The notes beneath the pieces are model-generated. The model was not told the DNA's origin. It was given only the letters and a program-made list of their open reading frames with translations, and ran no database searches. A stretch of DNA of 64,000 bases from contig CAUTQY010000002.1 in the NCBI GenBank assembly GCA_963540815.1, positions 1 through 64,000 of the forward strand, given 5' to 3'. Made by a program: the position numbers and the translations under genes. Of this stretch, positions 20,214 to 28,931 are shown in pieces. The DNA is from Scybalousia_A sp963540815 (GTDB lineage Bacteria > Bacteroidota > Bacteroidia > Bacteroidales > P3). Position 1 is the stretch's first letter. Every line of letters starts with the position of its first letter.

Positions 20214-20411
20214 ATGATTATTGTCCCTATCAAAGAAGGTGAAAACATTGAAAAAGCTTTAAAGAAACTGAAAAGAAAATTTGAGAAAACCGGAGTGGTA
20301 AGAGAATTGCGTGCAAGAAAGCAGTTTACAAAGCCTTCGGTTCTCGCAAGAGAAAAGAAACTTAAGGCTATCTATGTTCAACGCCTAAGACAAATGGAAA
20401 TGGATAAATAA
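20214..20411 (+). CDS. rpsU: 30S ribosomal protein S21
   Basis: A 65-residue basic protein with the S21 pattern: MIIVPIKEGENIEKALKKLK, then FEKTGVVRELRARKQFTKPS and a Lys/Arg-rich helix. It belongs to the 30S platform near the 3' end of 16S rRNA. In Bacteroidota S21 helps mask the anti-Shine-Dalgarno sequence, which fits the general lack of GGAGG-type ribosome sites in this window. Confidence 0.95.
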   Translation: MIIVPIKEGENIEKALKKLKRKFEKTGVVRELRARKQFTKPSVLAREKKLKAIYVQRLRQMEMDK

Positions 20412-20435
20412 TCACTTCGGAAACCATAAGTTTCA

Positions 20436-20473
20436 AAAATACGGCTTACGTTTTTTTACGCAAGCCGTATTTT
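20436..20473 (+). terminator. Terminator after rpsU
   Basis: A near-perfect inverted repeat (AAATACGGCTTACG and CGCAAGCCGTATTTT) around a T-run. It faces the converging remnant at 20525 and may serve both strands. Confidence 0.7.
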
Positions 20474-20524
20474 GTTAGTAATCTATCCCCAAATCATACC
20501 TCCATTTTGTGCATTTCAATCGTA

Positions 20525-21112
20525 CTATTTTTTAATAATTTTTTTATTTGTCTGACCTTGTGAAGTGAATACTTTTATAAAATACACTCCTTTTTGGTAG
20601 TCGGTTAGGGTTAATTTATGGTTATAAGAGTTTGGTTGCTCTTGTTTTAACAATCTGCTTGTTTCGTCGTATAACTCTATTTTCTTTATCTTATAACCGC
20701 AATTAACATTCACCTCCTCTTCGGTAGGATTAGGAAAAACATGAACATATTCCGAAATATCTCTCACTTCTTCTATGCCAACCCCCGTATACTCTTCTAC
20801 ATTTGGGTCATACTCGCCAAGTATGGGAAAAAGATAAAGCATAGTTGCAGCCTTATCGCCGTAATCATAGAAATCTGCTCGTCTCCAATCCAAACTTCCA
20901 CGTTGTCTAAGTAATGGGTACATATCCACAGATAATGGGGTACATAACTTGGTACCCAAAACAGCTGGAGCGAGGAAAGACGAACCACTCCCCGTATAAT
21001 GACCTAAACCCGGTAATAATGTGTCCATATTATGTAAAACAACGTAAAACTTCCCTTTGATATTAACAGGGTTATCAAAAAGAACTATTTTGCGGCAAAC
21101 GTAAAAATAATT
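20525..21112 (-). pseudogene. 3' remnant of a T9SS-secreted protein gene
   Basis: The longest ATG-started frame here (21028-20525, 167 residues) has no signal peptide, yet it ends in a complete type IX sorting tail: HVFPNPTEEEVNV, then IELYD-x-x-x-R-L, then KGVYFIKVFTSQGQ and KKIIKK. The same frame stays open upstream to a stop at 21113-21115. It encodes KIVLFDNPVNIKGKFYVVL, a segment typical of the domain before such tails, with no usable start. The visible part is therefore the 3' end of a once larger secreted protein that lost its 5' part. It lies between the rpsU terminator and the buk terminator. Confidence 0.7.
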
Positions 21113-21141
21113 TTAATACAAACAATAAAAAAGCACACTTT

Positions 21142-21183
21142 TTTTGAAAAAAAATAAAAGGGCTGAAAAAACTTTCAGTCCCC
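21142..21183 (-). terminator. Rho-independent terminator after buk
   Basis: On the minus strand GGACTGAAA pairs with TTTCAGCCC (one wobble) around AGTTTT-type loop bases. It is followed by the U-rich TTTTATTTTTTTT. Confidence 0.8.
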
Positions 21184-21207
21184 TTACCCATAGTATTTAG
21201 ATTTTAT

Positions 21208-22302
21208 TTATTCGTATATCTGACATTTCAACTCTTTGTTCAGATACATAGTTGCATTCATTGCCAATGCCCCCATTTCGTCTTCACCGGGATAAACATA
21301 CACCGGCGCAAGATAATCTATTCTTTCCGTAAGTTCCTTAATAAAAGGTTTACCGTATGCTATACCTCCCGTAAGAAGTATGGCATCTATCTTTTTTACA
21401 TCTGGTTTGCCATGCAAAACAGTAGCCTGAGCACCTACTTCCTTAGCTACTTGATACGCCATAGCAGACTGAATAAAAGCCGCTTTTTTGTCTCCGTTTT
21501 TTGCAGCATTTTCCACAGTGAGAGCATCGTTAGTACCCAAATAAGCGACAAAACCGCCTTCTCCAACTATCATTTTACGAATTTGTTTTTCCGTATACTC
21601 ACCCGAGAAACACAACGAAATAAGTTTGTTCATAGGCACACTGCCACTTCTTTCAGGGGAAAAAGGACCATCTCCATCCAAGGCTTGATTCACATCTATA
21701 ACCTTACCCTTATAGTGAGCACCTACACTTATACCTCCTCCCAAATGAACTACAACAAGATTTAGGTCTTCGTACTTTTTGCCCATTCCATGTTCTCTCG
21801 CATAACGTCTTGCTATTGCTTTTTGATTAAGGCAGTGAAAAATGGAACTTCTTGGCATAAGAGGATGACCGCTTACTGCCGCTATTTCATCTCTTTCGTC
21901 CGTAATAACAGAGTCGGCCGTGATAGCCTCCACACCGGCTTCCGTTGCTATTTCGTGTGCTATCAGTCCTCCCAAATTGCAAGCATGCTGTCCTTGTAGT
22001 CCAACTTTCAAGTCCCTAATCATAGCCTCGTTAATTGCCCATACCCCTCCTTGTGTGGGTTTGGTAAGGCCACCTCTTCCAATTATTATTTTGAATTCCT
22101 TTATATCAAAACCTGCTTGTTTGATTTCATTCAATACTAATTCTTTTCTAAATTCATATTGGTCGGCGATATATTCAAATTGCTTTAAATCCTCCGACTG
22201 GTGTTTGATGTTTTTAACAAATAACTTCTCTTCTCCGTCAAAAATTGCTATTTTGGTAGAAGTACTACCGGGATTAATTGCTAAAATCAGTTGTTTGTAC
22301 AT
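21208..22302 (-). CDS. buk: Butyrate kinase
   Basis: A 364-residue acetokinase-family enzyme (ASKHA fold) making butyrate and ATP from butyryl phosphate and ADP. Landmarks: AINPGSTSTKIAIF near residue 8, GRGGLTKPTQGGV near 75, HPLMPRSSIFHCLNQKAIARRYA in the middle, VVHLGGGISVGAHYKG near 185 and LTGGIAYGK near 315. Full length. The phosphotransbutyrylase partner (ptb), often adjacent, is not next to it; downstream lies the T9SS remnant. Other branched-chain acyl kinases share this family. Confidence 0.92.
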   Translation of the reverse strand: MYKQLILAINPGSTSTKIAIFDGEEKLFVKNIKHQSEDLKQFEYIADQYEFRKELVLNEIKQAGFDIKEFKIIIGRGGLTKPTQGGVWAINEAMIRDLKVGLQGQHACNLGGLIAHEIATEAGVEAITADSVITDERDEIAAVSGHPLMPRSSIFHCLNQKAIARRYAREHGMGKKYEDLNLVVVHLGGGISVGAHYKGKVIDVNQALDGDGPFSPERSGSVPMNKLISLCFSGEYTEKQIRKMIVGEGGFVAYLGTNDALTVENAAKNGDKKAAFIQSAMAYQVAKEVGAQATVLHGKPDVKKIDAILLTGGIAYGKPFIKELTERIDYLAPVYVYPGEDEMGALAMNATMYLNKELKCQIYE

Positions 22303-22342
22303 ACGTATGTAGTTTTTATTTATCTTTTAGAACTTTGGAATG

Positions 22343-22350
22343 CAAAGATA
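22343..22350 (-). promoter_or_regulatory. Putative -7 element of buk
   Basis: Minus-strand TATCTTTG, 40 bases before the buk ATG; a TTTG 12 bases upstream is too close to be a normal -33 element. Confidence 0.4.
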
Positions 22351-22417
22351 GGTTATTTTATTCAAAGAGAATAGATTTAATCTTTTAATATTACTCAAAT
22401 ATCTTATTTTCAAGCCT

Positions 22418-23365
22418 CTATAACAATCTTTTGCTTATAATATAACGCGGTCTTTGTTTTGTTTCCATATATATTTTACCTATGTATTCACCTATTATTC
22501 CTATGGCAAATAGTTGCAAACCTCCCAAAAGCCATAGCGAAGCCATCAAAGAAGACCAGCCCAAAACAACCTCGCCCGAAAAATTCTTCATTATTGTATA
22601 TACAAGAGCAATAAGTGAGACGAAAAAAATAACAAGTCCCAATCGGGCAATAAAAATAATGGGTTTTATACTAAAAGAAGTAATGCCATCTATGGCAAAG
22701 GACAACATTTTTCCAAACGGATATTTGCTTTTTCCGGCAAAACGTTCCTTTCGTTTGTATTCAATACTCATACTTTTATAACCCACCATAGGCACAAGCC
22801 CTCTAAGAAAGAGATTTATCTCCTTAAATTCTGCCAAACCTTCCAAAGATTTTTTTGACATCAAACGAAAATCGGAATGATTACAAACTATTTCCGTGCC
22901 CAAAAATTTCATAATCTTATAAAATATAAGGGCGGAATTTCGTTTAAAGAAAGTATCTTTTTTCCTTGAAGAACGCACTCCATACACCACCTCATAACCT
23001 TCAAAGTACTTGTCTAACATTTTGTCTATTGTCTGCACATCGTCTTGCAAATCTGCGTCCATAGATATTGTTGCGTCCGCATAATCTTTGGCTGTCATCA
23101 ATCCTGCAAGCAAAGCGTTTTGATGCCCTTTGTTCCTAGACAAACATATACCGCAAAAAATTTGATTTTCTTTGTGCAACTCCTCTATTATTTGCCAAGT
23201 ATTGTCCTTTGAGCCGTCGTCAACAAACAAAATCTTACTATCCGAACTTATCTTATTATTTTCTATTAGGGTAGATATCTTATTATACAGTATTATTGCA
23301 GTTTCTTTAATAATATCTTGTTCGTTGTAGCAAGGTACGACTATGTATAATGAGGTATTTGTCAT
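22418..23365 (-). CDS. Membrane-anchored family 2 glycosyltransferase (GtrB/DPM1-like)
   Basis: The start is taken at the ATG at 23365. An in-frame ATG at 23392 lies inside the promoter -7 element. This gives about 315 residues. The GT-A domain shows LYIVVPCYNEQD at the start, VDDGSKDNTW near residue 50, MDADLQDDV near 100 and SDFRLMSKKS near 170. Two C-terminal hydrophobic hairpins near 230-300 are typical of polyprenyl-phosphate glycosyltransferases of the bactoprenol glucosyl type. It would charge undecaprenyl phosphate with a sugar for surface-glycan modification. The donor sugar is unknown. It stands alone. Confidence 0.85.
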   Translation of the reverse strand: MTNTSLYIVVPCYNEQDIIKETAIILYNKISTLIENNKISSDSKILFVDDGSKDNTWQIIEELHKENQIFCGICLSRNKGHQNALLAGLMTAKDYADATISMDADLQDDVQTIDKMLDKYFEGYEVVYGVRSSRKKDTFFKRNSALIFYKIMKFLGTEIVCNHSDFRLMSKKSLEGLAEFKEINLFLRGLVPMVGYKSMSIEYKRKERFAGKSKYPFGKMLSFAIDGITSFSIKPIIFIARLGLVIFFVSLIALVYTIMKNFSGEVVLGWSSLMASLWLLGGLQLFAIGIIGEYIGKIYMETKQRPRYIISKRLL

Positions 23366-23389
23366 TTCCGTCTTTTGTTTTCTGTTTTG

Positions 23390-23397
23390 CAAAGGTA
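23390..23397 (-). promoter_or_regulatory. Putative -7 element of the glycosyltransferase gene
   Basis: Minus-strand TACCTTTG. Its position over the upstream candidate ATG (23392) is the reason the downstream ATG was chosen. Confidence 0.45.
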
Positions 23398-23538
23398 CGG
23401 AAAATTAAACGTATTAATAAACAGGATTCCTCTTATTGTATAACTGACAATAATCATACCGTATTTCCTGCCCTACGAGACTTCACTTTAAGTCATGCCT
23501 ACCCTCACCTTTGCTATTTAACATAGTCTAACTCTGTA

Positions 23539-23746
23539 ATTGCGAGCGCAGTGAAGCAATCCATTTCTTATTATAATTCTGCCTTTATGCTTTTGGTTTC
23601 TGCCAAAGGCCGTTTCAATGATGAAAAAACATAGTTTTTTGATAACGAATCATCGTTTGGCAGAAAGCAAACAAAGAAAGGCAAAATTTTTATAGGGTAC
23701 GGCAGGAATATAAAGCGGTATGGATTGCCACGCTTACGCTTGCAAT
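23539..23746. repeat. MITE-like palindromic element, copy 1
   Basis: About 208 bases with imperfect terminal inverted repeats: ATTGCGAGCGCAGTGAAGCA... at 23539-23563 and its inverted counterpart at 23721-23746. A second, inner inverted pair surrounds TTTGGTTTCTGCCAAA on the left and TTTGGCAGAAAGCAAACAAA on the right, so the whole can fold into one long hairpin. No transposase is encoded; the short frames on both strands are by-products. Copy 2 is at 28932-29188. It occupies the 530-base gap 23398-23929, in which I see no gene. Confidence 0.75.
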
Positions 23747-23781
23747 GACGGAAAAGGAGGGTTCGCAATGACGGAAAAGGA
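23742..23781. repeat. 17-bp direct repeat next to MITE copy 1
   Basis: GCAATGACGGAAAAGGA occurs at 23742-23758 and again at 23765-23781. The first copy begins inside the right terminal repeat of the MITE-like element. Confidence 0.7.
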
Positions 23782-23904
23782 CGAACTGCAATTATATTTT
23801 TTTAGACTGTCACACTTTCACTATTGCAAATTAAGATGATAATGAAAAAATTATAGCATAAAAATAAATTTTGTAAATCTTGTTTTATCTTATGTAATAT
23901 TTTA

Positions 23905-23912
23905 TAACTTTG
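23905..23912 (+). promoter_or_regulatory. Putative -7 element of the DciA-like gene
   Basis: TAACTTTG, with a TTG 22 bases upstream at 23880-23882 as a weak -33 candidate. The leader to the ATG at 24005 would be about 85 bases. Confidence 0.4.
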
Positions 23913-24004
23913 TATTCTCCAAAGAATATTTGAGTACAGTGAGCGGATTTAATAAGTACTATTATATATACAAGGTTAAAAGGGGCAAACCTGAGGCAAA
24001 CGAA

Positions 24005-24277
24005 ATGCCTTTAAAGGATTTTTTGGAGATTTTTTTCAAAAGATGTCATATAGATTATTCTCCGTACGAAAAGGAAATAAAAACACTATGGACAAAAATA
24101 ACGGGTAATCTTATTAAGAGTTACACAAAAAATATTGTTATGAATAAAAAAACTCTTTATGTTACTCTGTCTTCTCCTGTGGCTAAGGCAGAGCTTATGA
24201 TGGTTAAGGATGCCGTAAAAAATAAAATCAATCAAGAGATAGGAAAACAAGTATTGGAGAATATAGTGTTGTATTAG
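24005..24277 (+). CDS. DUF721 (DciA-like) protein
   Basis: The ATG at 24005 is preferred to an upstream TTG at 23930, giving 90 residues, the usual size of Bacteroidota DUF721 proteins. The sequence has the family pattern: FLEIFFKR near the start, LWTKITGNLIKSYTKNIVM in the middle, LYVTLSSPVAKAELMM, then INQEIGKQVLENIVL. The family includes DciA, which helps load the replicative helicase DnaB in bacteria without DnaC. Being a short Bacteroidota form, it may differ in detail. It lies 66 bases upstream of galE on the same strand. Confidence 0.75.
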   Translation: MPLKDFLEIFFKRCHIDYSPYEKEIKTLWTKITGNLIKSYTKNIVMNKKTLYVTLSSPVAKAELMMVKDAVKNKINQEIGKQVLENIVLY

Positions 24278-24343
24278 TCTCTTTACAATAAAGAAACAAT
24301 AATATTCGTTATAAAAATAGTTTACAAACAAAATAAACAAATA

Positions 24344-25360
24344 ATGAGAATACTTACCACGGGAGGTACGGGATATATAGGAAGTCATACCGTAGTGGAG
24401 TTGCAGAACGCAGGTTTTGACGTAGTTATAGCAGATAACCTTTCTAACTCCAAAGCAGAGGTAATAGACAATATAGAGAAAATAACAGGGAAACGTCCGG
24501 ATTTTATAAAAGCCAACCTTTCCAATAGGAGAGAATGCAGATTGGTTTTTGATACTTTTACGGACATAGGAGCAATAATCAATTTTGCGGCTTTTAAGGC
24601 TGTCGGTGAAAGTATGGAACAGCCTATAATTTATTATAAAAACAACCTCGGTATTTTCCTTAATATCATGGAGGAAATGAAAACAAGAGATATAAAATAT
24701 TTTGTTCAATCGTCCTCCTGTACGGTGTATGGTGAGCCTGACACTCTTCCGATAAAAGAATCCTCTCCTATCAAAAAAGCAACATCTCCGTACGGACATA
24801 CCAAGCAGATAGTAGAAGAAATGCTTGATTTTATCACTACAACTACCAGTATATGTGCTGTGGCTTTAAGATATTTCAACCCAATAGGAGCACATGCCTC
24901 CGCGCTTATAGGAGAGTTACCCAACGGAGTTCCGAATAACCTTATGCCCTTTATAACCCAAACGGCAGCCAAATTGCGAAAAGAATTAAAGGTTTTTGGT
25001 AACGATTATCCAACACCGGACGGTACCTGCATAAGAGATTATATACACGTAGTGGATTTGGCTAAGGCTCATGTAGTTGCGCTTCAGCGATTGTTGGAAA
25101 AGAAAAACAAAAAAAATTTGGAGTTTTTTAATATAGGTACGGGCAACGGTTTTTCCGTTTTGGAGATAATTAATAGTTTTGAAAGAAGTACAAAAGAAAA
25201 ACTACCTTGGTCTTTTGCTCCGAGACGTTCCGGCGATATTATACAAATATGGGCAGATACCTCTTTTGCAGAGAAAGAGTTGGGTTGGAAAGCCGAAGAA
25301 GACTTGGATTCTATGACTAGTTCGGCTTGGCGTTGGCAACAAAGCCTTATGGGAAAATAA
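24344..25360 (+). CDS. galE: UDP-glucose 4-epimerase
   Basis: A 338-residue extended short-chain dehydrogenase. It has the NAD-binding GGTGYIGSH motif at residues 7-15, NFAAFKAVGES near 80, the catalytic SSSCTVYG with Tyr150-x-x-x-Lys154 (SPYGHTK), and the substrate loop ending RYFNPIGAH. It interconverts UDP-glucose and UDP-galactose for the Leloir pathway and glycan synthesis. Full length. No other gal gene is next to it. Confidence 0.93.
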   Translation: MRILTTGGTGYIGSHTVVELQNAGFDVVIADNLSNSKAEVIDNIEKITGKRPDFIKANLSNRRECRLVFDTFTDIGAIINFAAFKAVGESMEQPIIYYKNNLGIFLNIMEEMKTRDIKYFVQSSSCTVYGEPDTLPIKESSPIKKATSPYGHTKQIVEEMLDFITTTTSICAVALRYFNPIGAHASALIGELPNGVPNNLMPFITQTAAKLRKELKVFGNDYPTPDGTCIRDYIHVVDLAKAHVVALQRLLEKKNKKNLEFFNIGTGNGFSVLEIINSFERSTKEKLPWSFAPRRSGDIIQIWADTSFAEKELGWKAEEDLDSMTSSAWRWQQSLMGK

Positions 25361-25406
25361 ATTTATACTTGTAGAACAAATTATTTTTGCAAAAAAATAT
25401 ACAAAA

Positions 25407-25988
25407 ATGAAAATCATCAAATCAATAGTATTTACCTTTACACTTATTTGTTGTTTGGTATCCGTAGCACAAACACCCGCAAAGTCAAAAAACGAAGTAA
25501 AATGGACGGATGTGGAAACCGCACTGAGTATGGCAACAAAGAAAGACAAACCTATTTTTATAGACTGCTATACCTCTTGGTGTGGTTGGTGCAAAGTTTT
25601 GGACGAAAAAACATTTTCTAATGATACCATAGCACGAATACTGAATTACTATTATTATCCCGTAAAGTTTGATGCGGAATCAAATAAGGATATTAAGGTC
25701 AATGATAAAACTTATCGTGCAAAAAAGAACTCAAAAGGTAATTATACAACACACGAGTTAATGTCTCTGCTGTGGGAAGGGCAGAAAGCGGGAGGTTATC
25801 CTTCCATGATTATACGCAAAGGAGATTTTTCTCCGGTGAATGTAGAAATGGGATATAGAACAGCTACGGATTTGGAACCCTTGTTGATATATTTCGCCGA
25901 AGGCTACAACAAAAAGTTATCTTTTGATAAATTTTCCAAACAATACATTGAGGAATACAGAAACGAAGTTTTGAAAAAAATTTTTTAA
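25407..25988 (+). CDS. Secreted thioredoxin-like protein
   Basis: A 193-residue protein with a signal peptide ending near SVAQ and a thioredoxin-like domain. The domain carries the redox motif CYTSWCGWCKVL (C-G-W-C) near residue 52, then an insertion, then a cis-Pro region GGYPSMIIRKGDF near 130. The fold and the W-C-x-x-C motif point to periplasmic thiol-disulfide exchange of the thioredoxin_7/DUF255 kind. The partner is unknown. A -7-like TATTTTTG lies at 25382-25389. Confidence 0.8.
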   Translation: MKIIKSIVFTFTLICCLVSVAQTPAKSKNEVKWTDVETALSMATKKDKPIFIDCYTSWCGWCKVLDEKTFSNDTIARILNYYYYPVKFDAESNKDIKVNDKTYRAKKNSKGNYTTHELMSLLWEGQKAGGYPSMIIRKGDFSPVNVEMGYRTATDLEPLLIYFAEGYNKKLSFDKFSKQYIEEYRNEVLKKIF

Positions 25989-26017
25989 TCTCTTCACTCT
26001 CTTTGACTACCTAATAA

Positions 26018-26758
26018 ATGAAAGAGGTTGATGTTTTTATACCTTGCTGTGTAGATGAGTTTTGCCCTCAGATAGGCTTTGATTTGATAGCCCTGATAGA
26101 AAAAATGGGGTTTAAGGTTAATTATAACACGGAGCAAACTTGTTGTGGTAGGGTGTTGTATGATAATGGCAACTGGAAAGAGGCTAAAATATTGGGAGAA
26201 AAGTTTATCGGAGATTTTGCCGGAAACAATTTTATTGTAAGTTGTTCGGCAACTTGTTTAAGTTATATAAAAAACAATTTTAGCAAACTTTTTTATAATA
26301 CCTCTTATCATAATGCTTGCAAGTCTATGGCAGATAGGATGTTGGATATTTCACAGTTTATTCATTGTCAAAAAAACGATTGTGAACTGGGAGCGGAATT
26401 TCCTTTCAAAGTTTTTTTACATAATAATTGCAAATCTCTTAACGAATATGATATACAAGAAGAGGTTAGGTTTATTCTTGGCAAAGTAAAGGGACTGACT
26501 TTGGTCAATGAAAAGGGTTGTGATTTTTGTTGCGGCTACGGTTCCGGTCTGTATTTGTATAATGAACCAATAAGTACACAACTTGCCAAAAGAAAAATAG
26601 AAAAAGCCCTCTCACTCGGAGCGGAATACATAACCTCAACCGATGCTACTTGTCTTATGCAATTGGAAAATTATATTCGCAAGCAAAAAATAGAAAATCT
26701 GAAAACCATACATTTGGCTTCGCTTCTTATGTATTCTTCTCAAACAAGCAATGAGTAA
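26018..26758 (+). CDS. LutA/YkgE-family cysteine-rich Fe-S protein
   Basis: A 246-residue protein with two CCG domains: FIPCCVDEFCPQIG near residue 8 and EQTCCGRVLYDNG near 40, then NNCKSLNEYD in place of the usual H-x-x-C motif and GCDFCCGYGSG near 170. The family is the LutA subunit of L-lactate utilisation or the heterodisulfide-reductase type. LutB and LutC are not adjacent, so it is an orphan here. Its last eight bases overlap the start of the radical SAM gene, so the two are translationally coupled. Function is inferred only from the family. Confidence 0.75.
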   Translation: MKEVDVFIPCCVDEFCPQIGFDLIALIEKMGFKVNYNTEQTCCGRVLYDNGNWKEAKILGEKFIGDFAGNNFIVSCSATCLSYIKNNFSKLFYNTSYHNACKSMADRMLDISQFIHCQKNDCELGAEFPFKVFLHNNCKSLNEYDIQEEVRFILGKVKGLTLVNEKGCDFCCGYGSGLYLYNEPISTQLAKRKIEKALSLGAEYITSTDATCLMQLENYIRKQKIENLKTIHLASLLMYSSQTSNE

Positions 26759-27698
26759 TTATATTTGGCAGACAAACAGGCCCTATAATGCCTACTCTTC
26801 TTATATGAAAAGAGAATACGGTCAGAGAATACAAAAACTGAGTATAGACGCAGGGTTTAGTTGTCCGAACAGAGACGGCAAAATATCCCAAAACGGTTGT
26901 ACTTTTTGTACTAACGAAGCTTTTAATCCTTCTTATTGCAGAAAATACTCTTCCATTAGCGAACAAATAGAGGAGGGAATAAAATTTCATCAATGGAGAT
27001 ACAAAAAAGTAAAAAAGTATCTTGCTTATTTTCAAGCCTATTCAAACACATACTCAAACATAGAGGTTTTGAGGGAGAAATATAACGAAGCACTCTCACA
27101 CGAAAAGATTTGCGGGCTTGTCATAGGGACACGTCCGGATTGTATAGACACCGAGAAGATAAAATATTTGTCCGAACTCAACAAAAAATATCACATAATA
27201 GTAGAGTTTGGAATAGAGAGTTGTTACAACAAAACTTTGCAGGCTGTCAATAGAGGACACACCTTTGAACAAACAAAAGATGCTCTCTTTCTTTGCAAAG
27301 AATACGGATTGAAAACTGGGGGACATATTATTTTCGGCTTTCCTTCCGAAACAAAACAAGAAATGTTGCAAGAGGCGGATATACTCTCCGCTTTGCCTTT
27401 GAATACCATAAAATTTCATCAATTGCAAATACTCAAAAACACTGCTATGGCTAAGGATTATGAGCGGAATCCTCAGAAATACAAACTTTTTTCCTTCGAA
27501 GAATACAAAGATTTTATCATCGCTTTTTTGGAAAAATTGAATCCTAATTTTGTTATAGAAAGATTTGTTTCCGAAGTACCTCCTCGTTACAACGTTGCAA
27601 TCTCCTGGTCTTCGTTGAGGAATGAGTCCATAGTGGAACATATGGAAAAAGAAATGATAAGACGCAAGACCTATCAAGGCAAATATTACAAAGCATAA
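26751..27698 (+). CDS. TIGR01212-family radical SAM protein (YhcC-like)
   Basis: A 315-residue radical SAM enzyme. The cluster motif is CPNRDGKISQNGCTFC near residue 38, an unusual spacing typical of this family. It is followed by the SAM-binding GTRPDCID near 120, EFGIESCYNKTLQ near 147, GLKTGGHIIFGFPSET near 190 and a C-terminal YNVAISWSS. Reaction unknown, possibly tRNA-related. It overlaps the LutA-like gene and precedes rlmN by 6 bases. Confidence 0.85.
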   Translation: MSNYIWQTNRPYNAYSSYMKREYGQRIQKLSIDAGFSCPNRDGKISQNGCTFCTNEAFNPSYCRKYSSISEQIEEGIKFHQWRYKKVKKYLAYFQAYSNTYSNIEVLREKYNEALSHEKICGLVIGTRPDCIDTEKIKYLSELNKKYHIIVEFGIESCYNKTLQAVNRGHTFEQTKDALFLCKEYGLKTGGHIIFGFPSETKQEMLQEADILSALPLNTIKFHQLQILKNTAMAKDYERNPQKYKLFSFEEYKDFIIAFLEKLNPNFVIERFVSEVPPRYNVAISWSSLRNESIVEHMEKEMIRRKTYQGKYYKA

Positions 27699-27704
27699 GA
27701 GAGT

Positions 27705-28721
27705 ATGAAAGACTATCTTTTTGGCAAAACATTAGATGAATTGGAAGAAATTGTGTTACGTTACGGACAAAAAAGGTTTGTTGCCAAACAAATTTCCGAA
27801 TGGTTGTACAAAAAAGATGTAACGGATTTTATAGCTATGAACAATATTTCCAAAACTCTTAGACAAGCACTTTGTGAGGATTTCCGTATAGGAATAACTC
27901 CGTATGTTCAAGTACTTACTTCCAAAGACGGAACTAAAAAATATCTTTTTTGTTATGAGAACAATACTTTTGTAGAAGCGGTTTGTATTTTCGACAAGCA
28001 AAAGGTAACTCTTTGTATTTCCACACAAGCCGGTTGCAAAATGAATTGTGATTTTTGCGCTACGGGAAAACAAGGTTTTAAAAGAAATCTTTCTGCCAAT
28101 GAGATACTTAATATATTTCGCTCCGTAAAGGAATACCGTCAAATAAAGAACATTGTTTATATGGGTATGGGAGAGCCTTTGGATAACTACTTTGAGGTAA
28201 AAAATACCTTAGATATTTTGTGTAAAGACTATGGTTACGGTTTTTCTCCTCATAGAATTACAGTCTCTACTGCGGGATATAAACCTTTTTTGGAAAAATT
28301 TTTAAGAGAAACAAGTGTTGATGTTGCAATTTCTTTACACAACCCCATTGCTCAACAAAGGCAACAAATTATGCCCATAGAAAAAGTCTATCCCATATCC
28401 GAAATAATACCAATACTCAAAAATTTTGATTGGAAAAGACAAAGACATCTTACCTTTGAGTATATAGTTTTCAAGGACTTGAATGACGGAACTCAACACA
28501 TTAACGCTATTGCCAAGTTACTCAACGGTCTGAGATGTAAAATAAATTTGATACCTTTCAATACCCTGCCAAACACTATTTACAAAGGAGCAAAAAAGGA
28601 AGATATGATTAAATTTCAACAACAATTAATTAACAAGGGTATCCTAACTACAATACGCTCCTCTAAGGGAGAAGATATTATGGCTGCTTGCGGACTATTA
28701 TCCGGCAAACAACTTTCTTAA
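27705..28721 (+). CDS. rlmN: Dual-specificity 23S rRNA A2503/tRNA A37 C2-methyltransferase
   Basis: A 338-residue radical SAM methyltransferase. The 4Fe-4S motif is Cys111-x3-Cys115-x2-Cys118 (AGCKMNCDFCAT). MGMGEPLDN follows near residue 147, and the methyl-carrier Cys lies in the C-terminal MAACGLLSGK (about Cys329). It first methylates its own Cys and then adenosine C2 in rRNA and tRNA. Full length. It is the last gene of a four-base-spaced operon with the LutA-like and YhcC-like genes. Confidence 0.92.
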   Translation: MKDYLFGKTLDELEEIVLRYGQKRFVAKQISEWLYKKDVTDFIAMNNISKTLRQALCEDFRIGITPYVQVLTSKDGTKKYLFCYENNTFVEAVCIFDKQKVTLCISTQAGCKMNCDFCATGKQGFKRNLSANEILNIFRSVKEYRQIKNIVYMGMGEPLDNYFEVKNTLDILCKDYGYGFSPHRITVSTAGYKPFLEKFLRETSVDVAISLHNPIAQQRQQIMPIEKVYPISEIIPILKNFDWKRQRHLTFEYIVFKDLNDGTQHINAIAKLLNGLRCKINLIPFNTLPNTIYKGAKKEDMIKFQQQLINKGILTTIRSSKGEDIMAACGLLSGKQLS

Positions 28722-28931
28722 TTTTCCTATTGATACCTTTTGTGCATTAAACGCACGTCAGTTCTACTTCATTTTTCCACTCTCTTTTCTCCTTGTGAGA
28801 TTTTTTTTAAATACGGATAATCTATTCCTTCATTATCAATGTTGTCACCCTCCGTCTCTGCAAACCCTCATTTAGCGTCCTCATCTATCGTCATTGTGAA
28901 CCTTTGTCTTTATGTGTCATTATGTATCATC

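Noticed and set aside
21208..22302. Acetate kinase
   Set aside because: Length and the GRGGLTKPTQGGV and HPLMPRSS motifs fit butyrate kinase better.
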